NCBI GenBank assembly: GCA_026261815.1 | Contig: JAMPIT010000230.1 | Span: 42,988,501 to 43,052,500, forward strand | DNA: 64,000 nt | Direction of reading: 5' to 3' | DNA from: Monarcha castaneiventris obscurior | Lineage: Eukaryota; Chordata; Aves; Passeriformes; Monarchidae | Part shown: piece by piece, positions 12,561 to 26,190 of the stretch | How positions within the stretch are numbered: the stretch's first letter is position 1 | Layout: each line of letters begins with the position of its first letter | The notes under the pieces: generated by a model | Databases searched by the model: none | What the model was told of the DNA's origin: nothing | The model's input: the letters and a program-made list of their open reading frames with translations, nothing else | Position numbers and translations under genes: made by a program

Positions 12561-15500
12561 GGAGCGCTTGTAACCACACACACTGACCTTAACAGAGGAT
12601 GTTCAGCAGAGGGGCAGTCGTTTAGCTCAACCCCTGACTGCCCCTCCCCTTTGGGTCCAGCACCAGGAACCTGCCTTGATGTTAATTCATGGTGTGACCA
12701 TAAGGATCTCATTTCTCCCCACATATGAGGCAAGGGGGAGAACCACATCAACGACCAAGATGGAGTTATACTCTGGCATTGCAACAGTTGCACTAAAATC
12801 TATTATCAAGAGACTGGGCATGGCCCTTTTTCAATGCATGAATGAATGCCAGGGCAAGAAGCACCTGCTGTAGCTTCAGAGGTGTGCAGTGGGTCTGCCC
12901 TGAGTCACCTCAGGGTGAGAAAACAAGTGTGAGGCACTGCCTACAGATTTCCCTGGCAGCAAAGCAATCGTCCCCATTGCAGCCAAAAGAACAACCACCA
13001 CCATGCTGCCTTTCACATGGTCAGTTTATTGTAAATGAAGCCTTAGACCTGCAAGTTACATAAGCAGTATGAAAAACGTGATAGGAATTGGGCTGGCACC
13101 AAAGGACTCATTACAGCTCCATGGAAAGCATTGTGGACCAAGAGCATCCAGGGGAGACAGAACACACAGACAACACCAACAGGGATGCCAGCCTGTTTTT
13201 GAATGTCCAAGAGTACCTTTTTTTCCTCTCTTCTCTGTTAATGCATGATATAAATATTACTGTCCACAAATAATGAATATTTCACTATGGTTTTGAATTC
13301 ATCACTGGGCCAGACTAACCAGAATCCTCCTAACATATTTGGTTTTCCTTTTTTTCTTCCTATTACTTTTATTCCTCTTGGCTACTATTTCCGGGTGGAG
13401 GCATGTGCGCACCAAGTGATATCACTTTCATGTCATGTCAGTGCATGGGTGACTGCTCCAGCAGGCACCTCACTGGCTCCTTGTGCATCCTGGGATGTAA
13501 CCTACAGGCCTTCTGGCAGCCTGATGCTCTCCCACATTGCAGCACGCCAGGCTGCCCAGACTAGGCTCACACACTGCCATGCACCCACCACTGGTAATCA
13601 CATCCATAAGCTGCTCTGCCCTAGGGAGAGGGAATGACTTTTATCTTCTCACTAAACACCGTGGAAACTATTTTGGTCCAGGTCTTCCTTTTTCAGTCTC
13701 CATTCATCCATATGACCAGCCTATCAACTTGAGCTGAAAATATCCAACCTTCCCGATGACAGGCACTTAAATATCGTCAACTGGATACTCAAGTATCTTG
13801 AGAGCATCTTAAACATGCTGGGATTTGGGAGGAATATCGCAGCAGGAGTTTTCTACCAATAGGAAACTCTGATTTTCCAGTGGGGAGGAGAATCAGGGTG
13901 CTTGGTGATGTGTCGTCTGCTGTTTTTGGCTCTTCCTCCTGTGCCATGATGCCGTATGGAGCAGAGGGAAGGGGGTGAGGACACATCTGGCTGTCACACT
14001 TCAGCCTCACTGGGGGTTTTCACCAAGCACCATGCACAGCAGCAGCAGCAGCAGATGCACTCAGGAGCTGCATGTGGCCCCTCAGCTGCGCTGTTGTCAC
14101 CCTGCATGGCGGCTCGTGTTGAAAGGAGCAGTCAGCTATGCCGTTTTCTTTGGGCTGAGAATGCTCCATGGAAGCTGAAACTCACGTTTCCTCCAGATGC
14201 TTCCCTGCTGCTGCTGAGACAGGCGTGGCAGATGTGGCCCCAGGAGGCTGGTGCAGCCCCACAGGCATCCTGAAGGCTCCACGCTGGCAGACCCAAACTG
14301 CAGCTCACCCTCTGGGGCCAGGGAGTGGGCTGAGCACAGATGAGCTGGAAACACAGACTGTCGTGCCTTTAAGGGCCACATGGAGATCTTGGACAGAAGT
14401 CAGGAGGACTCCTGATCAGCACCACTCTCTGATGAGCTTTTTGATGAAAATTTGAATTTTGAAGCAAATATATAGAGATATACTTAGAGGGGATGCAGGA
14501 GAGAAATGGATTTTCTTGCCCTCTCTTCACAGAGGGTTTTGGCTCTCAGACTAAGCTGACCCACATGCAGAGAGCCCCCAAAAGAAGTGGAGGGTCCTGC
14601 CCTCAGCCCAGCATCTGTATTGCCTCCCTTCTACTAGTGTGTGTGGCAGTGAGGTCACACAGAGCAAGGACCTAATCCACCTGGACACTACTCCTACCAT
14701 AAAGTAGTGATGGCTTTTCTACTGGGTCATTCCTGACAGCAACGTGTCCCTCATCCCAAATGAATGCTGCTGTAGAGGTGTAGAGACAGGGAGAGTCAAG
14801 CAAAATCTTCCACATGTACAACCTGGAAGAAGAGGAAGCAAAGAGCTTTTAAAGAAATCTAGCCATACTTACCCAAATATTTCCTTTTTTAGTTACCACC
14901 CTTTCACAATCTAACAACTCAAGTGGTAAATGTTTCTTAGGATTGCTTGTGTGATCCCCTTATCTAGGGATCACAAGTGTCCTAAGATGGTATCAGTTTC
15001 ACCTGAGGGGAAAAAAACCCTTCAATTTATTTTCTATAGCTGAGGCAGAGGCTGCATTTTTTATAAAATTCCCAAAGAATATTTGGAGACATCCCCGGTC
15101 TGGTTCGATTACAAGACAAACACTTAGTTCAGAGCCAGAAGAAGAACTCTGCTGACTCCCAAAAAATAATACAGTAATAATGAATAGCAAATGTGGGTCA
15201 GATGCTCAGCTAAGAAAAATGATCATTGCTTGTCAGCCCTTTGCAGACCTTAGGTGATTTACACCAGAAAGGACTAGGGTTTCTGACTCTATCTGGGGAT
15301 ATCTGTAGAGGATTTCTTACTTGCTGGGGTGGCATAAAGCTGTTATTGACATGAATTTGGGATGCCTGCTCCACTCATGATTAATGAGGCCACAAGTGAG
15401 TAACATTAGTCACCCTGGCATGACTGACACTTGGTTTTTTACTGTGCCATACCACTGCCTCTTGTTTATGCCAAGGAATTTACAGGCACAAACCCTAAAT

Positions 15501-18500
15501 CTGAGACTTTATTAAAGTTCGCTTCTTTAATGTCTTGACCTATACTGCTAATTTGTCTTAGCAGAGACCTGGAAGGGAAAATAAATATAAATGGTGCATT
15601 TTAAACAGCAGTTCTTTCAGTCATTATGGCTTTAAAATCTTGTTTGTTCCAACCTGCTACAATTGGAAACACTTGCTGTGTTCCTCTGGAAATCCTCAGC
15701 CACCCAGTAGCAGAAAGCCTTCTTTTCAAGCACTCATAATAATATATATATTGATAATTGTTTCTTACAAATGTCACTTTTCAGGGGATTTAATATTGTA
15801 CATACAGCAAAACCAGCAGACAAACTAATTGATTGGTTAGATGGTTGATTTTTGAGTGGAAGCAGGGTTTTGTATTTGAAATTTTTGCTCTTAGCCACTG
15901 TGGAGAAGCTTAAAGGATATTGTCTGAGGTATGAAATCTCAGATATATGTTCACATTTACAAGTAGATAAATTTGTTCTAATTAGAGTTGAGATTTCCAG
16001 CTCTGTAATCCCAGGGGAATTCACAACCCAAAGTTGTTCTCAAAGAAAAGTAGTCTCAAGCAACCTGGGCTAAGGACTGAGGTGATCAAAGGTGAAAAGT
16101 TAGATTAAGCACAGTTTAGCACCTGCTTGGGCAGCTTACCACATGGGTATATGAGGGTACAAATATGTGCATGTGTGCATATCAAATACAGATATAAATC
16201 TGAGAATCAATTAAATTGAACGTTTAAAAGCTTGGCTCTACAGGAAAATTCCACTGCTATAAGCCTAAGTGTGAATCTGAACACCTACAAGCACTCAGGC
16301 ACTGTCCTCTGTGGATATGCTTGCTCGGGGGTTGGCCGTGTGCTGCAGTGTGAGTAGCTGCTAAGATTTTGCTGCCACAGCCAGTTCTTAACTTTCTACC
16401 TCAACTCTAAAAGACAGTTTAAGTGATCTAAACCGCAGGCACAAGGCATCTATTTATTTACACTGGCTGCTTCATTTCCACCATGACATGGAGTTAGTTA
16501 GGGCTGAATTGAAAAAGTGACCACAGGTACCTCTGGAGATAGCTCAATAAATGTATATCACACTCACAGCCACAAACTCGTTTTCACTCAGGAGGTGAAT
16601 GTGCCCAGGAGAGTGGGTCTGAGAACACTCTTGACATTTTCATTCTGCTGGCTAAAGGGAGAGGCTGAAAAGAGAGGTTGAAAAGCCTGAGGAGATGGAA
16701 GTCATGTAAAAGCTGCTTCCAACTGTGTGTAAAATGTTTAGCGACTCTGGTGTCATAACAATTCGACACTGAGCTGGCAGCGTATGGCTGTGTGCCAGTT
16801 TCACAAGAGGCAAAGGACAGCTTTCCTTGAATTGCCAAGCCTGCTCCAGTGATCAGATATTACTGAAGAGGTGACAGGGGCTGGGACAGCAGGGCTGGTT
16901 TGTTTTCAGAGGTAGTAGAGCTGTTTTACTCAGTTCCAAGTTAGTGACATCTGCTTGGACTCGGATCCTCATGAGGCTCTTACTCCTGTATATTATTTAC
17001 AGTGTGCTTCTTTTCCAGGGGCAAATGTCTAAAGATTTTGTAGTTGGTTTTTTTATAGAGAAACAGCTCTAGCATATAGAATAATCTCAGTGAAATGAAG
17101 GATGGAAATAGAGGCGAGAAGGGTTAGAAGAAGAGCAGACAGGAAAATATCAAACATAGGTAATAATAAAGCAAAGTGTCCAGATGATTTATTTTCTTTC
17201 TTTCACTGATGCCTTTTGACAACAGTTAAATATCAAAAAAGGAGATAGACCAAAACTTCTGATACAAACAGTTCCTCCCTGCTCCTCTACTAAACTTCAG
17301 GGAAGTTCAGCTCCAAATTTTGTTGCTTTCTCCTTTTTGATATTAAATAAAAAATCCTAGCATTTGCCAACAGTTACATTCCTCAGCAAATCCATCTGCT
17401 GCTGTGCTGTTTCCATGGAGGTTGAGCTCATCAGCTTTTGCACTATTTTGATGCCCATGCACGTTTTCAGCAACCTGAAGACATACCTGAGAAACTGTAA
17501 TGACCCTCTCTTCAGAAAATCTTTTGCAGCTTGGTACCTGCACCCTACAAGGTACCCTGCAATGCTCAGTCTCAAATCAGTCACTTCAGCTAGAGAAGGG
17601 CCATGGCAAGGTAAAAGGAGTGTAGCTAAGGAACTTAGCCTTTGTTAACATGCAAGCACAAAATGAACGTAGAAATTAACTTCTAAATCTGCATACTTCC
17701 CACCTACTCTCATTATCAGGAGAGGACAAAAGCCTCAAGATGCTAAAAAGCTGATGTGGGCTGTCCCTCCTCCCCAGGTTTGTTAACTGTGTGCTTTAGG
17801 GAATGGTCAGCCTACTGTCATGGCCACTGGCACCCCTGTCCTGCTCTGCTCAGCCCCCTCTGGAGCTCACTTCCCCCTCAATTTTGTCAGCATAACTGCA
17901 CATGAAAGGGCTCTCTAGCCCAACTGCTGAAGTGATGAGAGTTACAAAAATAAACATAGTACTGGAAGTGTTGAGGCTGACCCAGATTACTGTGACAGAA
18001 CTGGGTTAGGGAGCACCTCCAACCTGCAGCTATGGTGGCAGATACAAAGCAGGGATGATGTTTAGCAGGAAAGGAAAAGGACAGCTGGGACACAGGAGTG
18101 CCCTGAAACTGGGTTCATCTGAGGCCAGAAAAGCACATTAACCCCTGCTTTAAGCAGCACCTGCTGTCAAGACAGCATCTCATTTCTTAGCTCTGTGAAC
18201 CCTTCCCTATGGTACAAGCATTCAAGGAGGATTTTCAGTGATAATGGCAGTGAAGCTAAAACAAGCAACGAAGAGAAAAAGGGACAGCAAGAAGCTGGTT
18301 AGAAGTCAAGGCTGTCCTTGTTTTACTATGTTTTATTATCTAGTCAAAAGACTCTTCTGAATTATTTACAAGTAAGAGAAAATTCCTCTTCTTCTGCCAA
18401 AACTTTAGAAGGAGATGAGTTGGTTTTTTTTTCAAACCAACAGAAGCTCCAGGCTAGTGATGAACTCTGCCATCTCAGCAAACACCTCTGAACTGAAGTC

Positions 18501-19580
18501 CATCCCTCACTCCACATTAGCATTTTCCCCTCTCCTTGCACTTGTTATAGCAGCTACTTGAGTCAGTGAATGTTAGACCATTTCACATCTCTGCACCTGT
18601 CTCTGGTCATGTGTTAAAACAGATTATTAGAAAGACAGGAACAATTATTACAAAGAAAATAAGCTTTCAGTTTCTTGGAAACCCACTTCTGTGACAGGTA
18701 GTAAATCAAATGGTATCAGAAGTAAAAGGTTTTTACAGAAAGGGAGAAAAGGACAAAGCCTCTGCACTTTCTTATTTGGGATAGGGCTGGGCAGAAGAGT
18801 AGGAAAACTGGGATTGGAAAATAACAAGCCACACACCAAGAAGAAACTACATGTCTTTGTGGAGAGAGGGCCTATGTCAGATCCATCCCAGAGGTCAAGC
18901 TTGGGAGAGGAAGAGAAGATATGGAAGATGAGGCAGAAATACTAGCCCTATTTTTCAAAAGCATCTGGAGCTTTCCTGGAAAGGTGCCTCTGATGAGAGA
19001 AGCGTCCTGCTCAGACAGCCCATTCAAGGGAAGTCACCACAGGCAGGAAATGTGGTCAGGAAAAAATCTTCATCAGCACTGGAACACAATCAAGACATTA
19101 TATTAAGGGGAAGCTATTTGCATTTGGTAAACAGGTTGTATTAGTGTAACAAAACCCTGCAATTAGACTAAATGTTATGGACATCACCCACTGATGACCT
19201 CTCTGCTGTTCCTCATGAATAATGAGTACATATGGTCATACAAAGCACTCATTTAACAACAGCTTCAGACCAGTTTGAGGGTGTTGGTTTTGTAGTCACC
19301 CCTGGAAAGTCCGGGCTCTGAGTCATATCATAACAGGGTCACTATGCTGTAACTGGTTAAAAGCACCTCTCATTCTTAGCAGCACTCCCTCAGGTCTCGA
19401 CTTTATGATTCAGGTCATGAGAGCAAGGTGATCAGAGATATTAATAGACACCACGTCTAGCTGGAAGATGGAAAGCTGACTGCATACATGAAGAAGGTCT
19501 CCTTTGAGTGAGTTTTGTCTGTGAGCTTGGTGAAAGGACTGAAGTGCAAGGGAGAGAAAGTCATTCTCATTTCCAGTAAT
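12561..19580. other. Gene-less stretch
   Basis: No supported exon, RNA gene or mobile element. Contains the (CAG)6 run at 14.04 kb. Open frames are under 120 aa and look accidental. Confidence 0.6.
14036..14053. repeat. (CAG)6 trinucleotide run
   Basis: Six CAG-type copies in non-coding sequence. The overlapping open frames are not recognised as genes. Confidence 0.9.
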
Positions 19581-19589
19581 ATTTTACTG

Positions 19590-20330
19590 ATTTACTTCAT
19601 ATAATGCAGTTCAATAACTCATCCCCCAAACAGATGAAACTCCAGCTCCATATAAATAGGTATTAATCTCCTGTAAATTACTGACAAGCCTTAATTAAGC
19701 AGTAAGATGGAACAGCCCATATAGTCTGATTAATGGCACACCTAGGACATGCACCAGGGCACAGGGAGACAGAGGGCTTCCAGTCCACTGGTGGCATGAA
19801 ATCAATCAGCAGAACAGTAAACCCAAACACATCCTCGGGGTATTTTCATAGTCAAGGGCTGGACTGTTACTCCAGCCTTGACCATGCAGCTTCAAGCAGT
19901 TTGTTTAAAAGAAAACATGGCAGAAACTGAGTCTCTCAGATTCTCCCAAAGCAGCAGGCTATGTGATTGCATTGCTGTTTGTATCTTTCTTACCCATCCA
20001 AATAAAACATGCCAGTAATAACAGGAGAAGAATGGGAGAAGGTCTATAATGCAAGAAACTCACCGAGCAGAGAGATACCTTTGCAAATCCCTGGCATAGG
20101 CCGTGCTCCTCAGTGCAAGCCGAAAACAATTCTGCACATTTGAGGGGGCACCGTTCCGATTTTGTTTATGGCGCTGTAAATTAGGAGGGACTCCATGGAG
20201 GTCAACAGAACTAAAAGACTGTGAAATTGATGTGAGGGAAAGAAAGTGGGAAAAAAAGCTCCATATGTTTCTCTCCCCGCACACTAGTGTCAGGGTCTGC
20301 TTCCTGGTTTATCAAAGCATGCTATAGCCC
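19590..20330. promoter_or_regulatory. Candidate conserved non-coding elements
   Basis: Two AT-rich unique blocks, about 19,600-19,750 (AAGCCTTAATTAAGCAGTAA, CTGATTAATGGCAC) and 20,030-20,220 (TTTTGTTTATGGCGCTGTAA, a HOX/forkhead-like mix). No coding frame fits. Inferred from texture. Confidence 0.28.
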
Positions 20331-22100
20331 TTTCTATTTCCCACTAGAGAAGTAGACTATTAGCATACAGCTGCACCTCTTGGTAGAGCAAAAACAGAAA
20401 GAACCAGAGTTTTGGTGGAGTGAGTTTTTCTGTTGTTTTGTGTGGTGTTTTTCACAACAGGCAATACAAAGTACACAGAAGAGGGAGACGTGACAAAGCC
20501 AGTTCTCAGCTACAGTAATTCAGTTCATTTAGTCAGTGGAATTACACTGACTTACTGTAGATGATCAATTCACCTCAGTCTGCCCCCAGTCCTCTTTCTC
20601 TTTGGGTCCAGAGAGGTTGAAAGCAAGCATTGAAAACAACACACAAGGCCAAAGAAACTCAAGTGGCAGACAACTTTGTGGAAAGAGAATGCACTGATAT
20701 TTAACAATGCAAAGACTATGTGCCAGAAAGGGAAAAGGAAGACAGAGGACATTCCCATACAACTGGGACAAGTTTCCAGTTAAAAAGGCATTGCAGCTGA
20801 GCGGTCCTGAACTGAAGGGGAAAACGTAAGTTTAAGTGAGTAAATGAGGGAGTCCCACTCTACTCCATATGCTGAGATGATGGATTCGTAATCATGTGAG
20901 ACCATTGATTACAGGTTCCTATTCCCTCCTTGCTCAGGGTCTTCCTAGTCTCCTGCTCCTGGGGCTCTGCATGCCTCCATTCCCACTGTTGTCCCTCTGG
21001 CTCAACAGGATCCCTCCTTCCCACCACCACCACAGGGGCTGCCTGGTGTCTCCTTCTGGATTTTTTTCTTTTTTCCTGTGTCCCTTCACCACTGATTTTC
21101 TGGGTTGTGCTTTATTAAGGCGGGAGGAAGAAAAGAGCCATTGGCCATTGATTATTGTCACTGACTTCAGCCCCAAGGATAACTGTCCTTGCCGATTAAA
21201 GTACTGACTGTGGCCATCAAATCACTCTCTAGCTCAATAGTACTCTTCCTGTGTGCTCTGTCCACCCTTCTAATCCATTTGTAAAAGTCCAGAGCAGGCA
21301 GGAAGCTTTGACATTGAAAATCAGATCTTTTACAGGAATGTTAATGAATAAAGCATTCATTGGAAACAATTTCTAGGAATCAAATATGGTTGGTTGTTAC
21401 TTGGGGCAGCTGAAGGAACAAGCAGGTCAGTTGTTCCATCACAGCCTGCCTCGGAGAGCAGTAAGCTCTGGCTGAGGTCAGGTGAGCAGGCAGAAGTCAG
21501 CAACCTCTTCAGCCACCTCCACCAAATCCAACAGACAGCACAAGTCAGTGGGTCTTGGACATGTCAGGATACCCTGCTAATTTTTCTCCTAACTTCAGCA
21601 CTTTGGGGGTTTTCACCCAAACACCAGAATAATTAGACCTATTTTTTTCTTTCACTATTCACTCTACACTTCAGCTACCCTCCCTGCACACATGCAGACA
21701 CACCACACCCCCACTCCCCATCTGAGCTACTGGCAGCCCAGCTACATCCATCCTAGCAAAGCCCTCTAGGGCAGATGTAAGTAAAGTCAGCCAAAAGTGC
21801 TCTGGGTAGTGCACCTTTTAGTCTGGTTCACTGATATAAATGAACTCTGTCAGGGAAAAAAAAGTGTTTGTTTTTATGCTTCATGTTGGTTTAACTGCAG
21901 TTACCATAAAAACATTGCTGAAAATGTCACAGCAGAATCACACCCTGACTGACAATGAAATACCAGCCAGTGTCTCTAGCATAAATCTTGCATAAAGTAC
22001 CAAGGTTTAATTTCCAGGGCAAAGGGAAGCAGGCAGACCTGGCAGGCAAGAATTTAAAGGAAGAGAAAGAAGAAATGCACCTTAAAAAGAAAACAGTTCT
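20331..22100. other. Gene-less stretch
   Basis: Nothing recognised. Pyrimidine-rich sequence near 21.0-21.1 kb gives accidental open frames. Confidence 0.55.
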
Positions 22101-22129
22101 GTTACTAAATAGATATTCATTCATGTACA

Positions 22130-22660
22130 TTAGCAGATAGTGCTGCATTCCATTAGCAGTCACTCTTAAAACAGTAAGAATTTTTCTGTTTAAAGCCTCT
22201 GGATAAAGCTGCCAATTGTTGAATGGAAAAAGCTCCAATGAAAATATTTCATTTTGGCAGAGACAAGGCCACCTACGAGGCTTTCCATTTTCCTTTTTTC
22301 TCCTCGCTCTCCCTCTTCCAACCCCCTTGCAGCCATCAATTTACTAGCAGCAGCTATGATTGTCTGAGATATGCAGAGAAGCATAAGACCATCCTGTGCC
22401 TCATGCCAATGCTGTTAGTTCAGGAATATTACGGGATTATTTTTTAAGATGTTCCTCCTCTTGTACGCAAGGCTGGAATTGAAAAAAAAAAGGAACTTAA
22501 GAGGATTTTCATGCAGTGTGTTTGTTATTCATTTTGTTGTTGCCACAGCATGTGGGATTTGTGTGCATTTAAGATATCAACTTAACTGTGTTCCCTTCAT
22601 TTCATTACTTGTGTTTGCCAGCTGATGGGATGCCAAGGTGAAGTAAGTGAATCAAAGAAG
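22130..22660. promoter_or_regulatory. Candidate conserved non-coding element
   Basis: Unique sequence with AAAATATTTCATTTTGGCAG, ATCAATTTACTAGCAGCAGC and CAGGAATATTACGGGATTAT. No repeat and no coding support on either strand. Confidence 0.27.
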
Positions 22661-25600
22661 ATTTAAAGTAAATACCATTTAGAATCTGGGGCAAACAGCG
22701 TAATACTAGTGAGGTGGCTAGGGAAGGGGGAGAAGAGAGGAGGAAAAGGGTATAATGTGCTGTTTTAACAGAGGGTGCCTCTACAAAAGACTAATGCTGG
22801 GAGAAACCAGCTGTCCTGACAAAAATCATCACAAATGTTGCCAGAGACTTCTGTTGTCATCAGTCTCTCCTTTCAAAGGACTGCTGCACTCAGGTTTTAT
22901 TTGGTTATATCTTTTACTATGTTCTGCAAGACATTCCAATCATTAGTTTTCCTTAGGAGGATTACTAAAATAAACTACTGCATTGTCCCGTAGATTTTAT
23001 TTTTTGTCCCATTTGCTTTGTCTCTTTACCAGATAGGCCTCCTCAGTCCATGACCTTGAGATTTTGCCTTTCATCTTCTCAGATTTTTGTCTTTACAGGT
23101 ACAAGGAATGTAAAGACTAAAAACTACATGCTCTGTGTATAAGCACTGGCTGCACACTCTGTGCCCTTACCTCCTTGCTTTGGAGAGCCCCAGTAAGACC
23201 ATTTGTTACTCATAAGGGGAAGGCATGTGACATTACTGTTTTCTAGCTGGGTAGGTAAAACCTACTATCACACACCTATCTAAAACTTCATTATTCGAGG
23301 AGAGTGCTCAGTAGTAAAAGGTTTAGAGAAAAGAACGAGATACCCTGTTCCAGATAATATTGAAATAGTTTGGATCTCGAAGAGCTCACTTCTATCAGGA
23401 ATTGTCACTAAGTGCATTTTAGGCACTTCAAGGCTACAGTCTATTATTTTCACTCTTTTAAATAATAAACCAGTATTTTGTCTGGGAAACACACTATTGT
23501 GGAGAATTCAGAAAAATTATCTCTTTATAGCTCCCTCCTTCCTCCCTCCAGATTTTGAAAATAAGAGTATTTATTAACAGTGGCAAATTGGAAAAGATAC
23601 GGCCCGGTGAAGGGGAAAAGTCATTGCTACTCCTTGCAAAAATCTTTTTCAAACGCTTTCAAAACTCATGGACCTGCCAAGACAGCCTTAATTTGAAAGG
23701 AAAGGAGATGCAGCTTCTGGAATCAGATAAATGTCCTGTAAAGCATGAAGAGCTGAGATACCATGCAAAGGCCTGATTTCAAAATGGCTCACTCGGTGCC
23801 CTCTAAACCTTGCTGCCCTCTGAGTCGCTGCTTCTGATACTGGGTTTAGCCTTAAAATGGCATCAGAGAGCTGTGACCCCCATTTTACAGCTGGGGGGGC
23901 AGCACGAAGGCTGAGAGCAGGGAGGAGATGGATGCAGATCTCCCAAGGCGCTAAGCTGGTGTCTCAGCCACGAGTAAAACCCCACCTCCGAGAGCCCTCG
24001 GAGCAGCACGTGCCACCCGCCAGTCCCAGCTGTCACCATGCCAGCGTGCCCAGGCTGTGGCTGTGCCAGTGTACCTGCCCCTCTGCCAGCAAAGGAGACC
24101 ACAGCAGGGACAACGGGGGCAGCGGGGGCTTCGGCACATCACAGCAGTCAAACCACATAACCTGGATCCCCGGAGTTGTTTGCATGTTGGCTGCTAGCAA
24201 ATGTTTGAGTCCCGGCAGTGACACGGGCACAGCTGCTGTCGCCCACAGTGCTCAGAGTAATGTAGGCCATGACACAACCACACCTGTGCTCTTCTTTGAG
24301 GCTTCTGGCCATCGCTCTTGAGTCACAGCCCAGGGGCTCTGGACAACATGTTGGGAGACCTGGCTGCACGTGGCTTGAGACAGGTCATTCCACTTTCGTG
24401 CTTCTATTTTTCAAGCTTTTCCAGCTCTAATAATTATTCGTACATTATCATTGGATCTTTTTGTTCTCCTGTTTACAGTACAGCTTACAAGGATGCTGTG
24501 TATCACTCTCAAGTAGTCTTACTTTTTTAACCTCTACTGTTTACAAAACTCCACTTAAAAGGCTGAAAATAAAATTTCTTTATTGATTTCTTTTCTTTTT
24601 CCATGTGGTGAACATTGATTTTTTTTCCTTGTGTTTTTAATGGAGCTTGAAATTAACATGAATCTGTTTGTTCAGATCCCTGTTTGAATTAGTGCAGTTT
24701 TAGTAATAAAGTTAGGTAGCTGTTACCTTGGAAACAGAGCTCTCTTTTAGCAAACACTTTTAACTAGCTTTAGGCCCTACGCAAACAGAAGAAGTAAAAC
24801 CAAATTCCTCAGTAAGAGATTGCTGGATGTTGGTATCAGTATTTACCTTCAGCCCAGAACATGCCACCTGCCTGATGGTGATTGTATAAAGGAAGCATTA
24901 ACTCAGGGGCTTTGGCTGTTTCACAATGTTCAAGTTTTTGCAAGTGCTTCTTTTCCCTTCCCATCGACTAGTGCCATGTTGTCAGTCAGCATTAAGGATT
25001 CCCTGCTTCTCACTATCCCTTAATTGCCAAGCTAATCTGAACTACTTGGCTTAGCTGTGTGATCCTGTAAAGGTGCAGGCATACTGTGTGTACCTCTGAT
25101 TCCACAGCAGTACAATATCCAAGGTACTGGGCACGATTGCCACGGCAAGAGGGCCACAGGGAGCCGATGATTAGTTGCAGGGATATACTGTGCTACTACA
25201 AATACGCAGGTTTGAACAGTAGCCCACATACTCAGAAATGTATTAGGCCTTATCTTCAGCAGAAGTGCAGGAGGGAGCCTCGAGACAAAGATACTGAAAT
25301 GTATGTGACAGATCAGAGAGCAGTGGTACAAACACAGAGGCAGAATATGTCCCACAGCCAAAATTCAAAAGCAGTTGTCCATCTACAACAACTTAACTGG
25401 ACAAGAAATAGAGCAGACTGAGCCAGCTGTGTTAGGCTTTATCGCCTGAAAATTGCTACTTACACCAATTAGATAACATTTAGTTTTCTCAATTTCTTCA
25501 GTTTCCAGTAACATCCAATTGGTGCACCAGGATAGAACTACTCCTCTTCTTTCTTTCTCCCAAAAGAAGAATTATTTAACAAAGACTAAAAATCCTCCGG

Positions 25601-25740
25601 AAGAGCAGAATTGTTTCAACACCTCCTTCAGAGGTATGATTCATGTACATGTGATTTTCTTTGACCATGAGGCTAAAGGCGTCTCAGCCATACTTGCTCA
25701 GATTCCAATTAAAAATAAATAAAAATAAAACACTGAACGA
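22661..25740. other. Gene-less stretch
   Basis: No supported gene. A GC-rich patch at 23.86-24.32 kb carries a 154-aa plus frame with no recognised domain, low sequence complexity and competing frames on both strands. Judged non-coding. Confidence 0.55.
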
Positions 25741-25744
25741 GAGA

Positions 25745-26190
25745 TGACATGCTGTTCTGCTGAGGTTTGTTGTTTTATGATCGTTTCTGGCTTCCAGTAT
25801 CGCCTTCAAAAAATCCAAAACTTGTAGCTTTGCAAAAACGCCAACTGACAGGTTAGTTATTTAGCTCCATGCATCTCTCGTGGACAGGCAGCAGAACAAT
25901 GAAGAGGAAAAGATAATGCTTAGTGTAACCTCAGCATTAACATATGCAGCATAATAGATGAGTAGCCACCACATTTGAAGAGCAGTTCATGAAGCAAAGT
26001 AGAAATGATGTGTGTGCAGGATATAATTACAGCAGTAATGTAATAACATTCCATGTTAGATTATTAGGGGTCTATTCTGCCCTTGACATGCCTACATAAC
26101 TCTCATTAATGTTAATTGAGGTTATGCACGTGAATCAGCAACTGAGCAAATCACTAAATTAATTACATGTAAAGTACCTGTTTCATTTTT
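25745..26190. promoter_or_regulatory. Candidate conserved non-coding element
   Basis: TTGTTTTATGATCGTTTCTGG, CAGTAATGTAATAACATTCC and ACTAAATTAATTACATGT form an AT-rich, site-dense, non-repetitive block, partly overlapping an old repeat-like piece at 26.07-26.13 kb. Confidence 0.25.
26067..26133. other. Possible ancient amniote repeat fragment
   Basis: TCTATTCTGCCCTTGACATG, then ATAACTCTCATTAATGTTAA and a GAGGTTATGCACGTG end. It resembles a widespread old reptile/bird repeat type. Similar short echoes occur near 11,507 and 29,350. Low certainty. Confidence 0.3.

Noticed and set aside
15090..15125. tRNA-like GGTTCGATTAC
   Set aside because: It resembles a T-loop only. No acceptor stem, D arm or anticodon arm could be placed around it.
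23857..24321. 154-aa plus-strand frame
   Set aside because: GC-rich patch with competing frames on both strands and no known motif.
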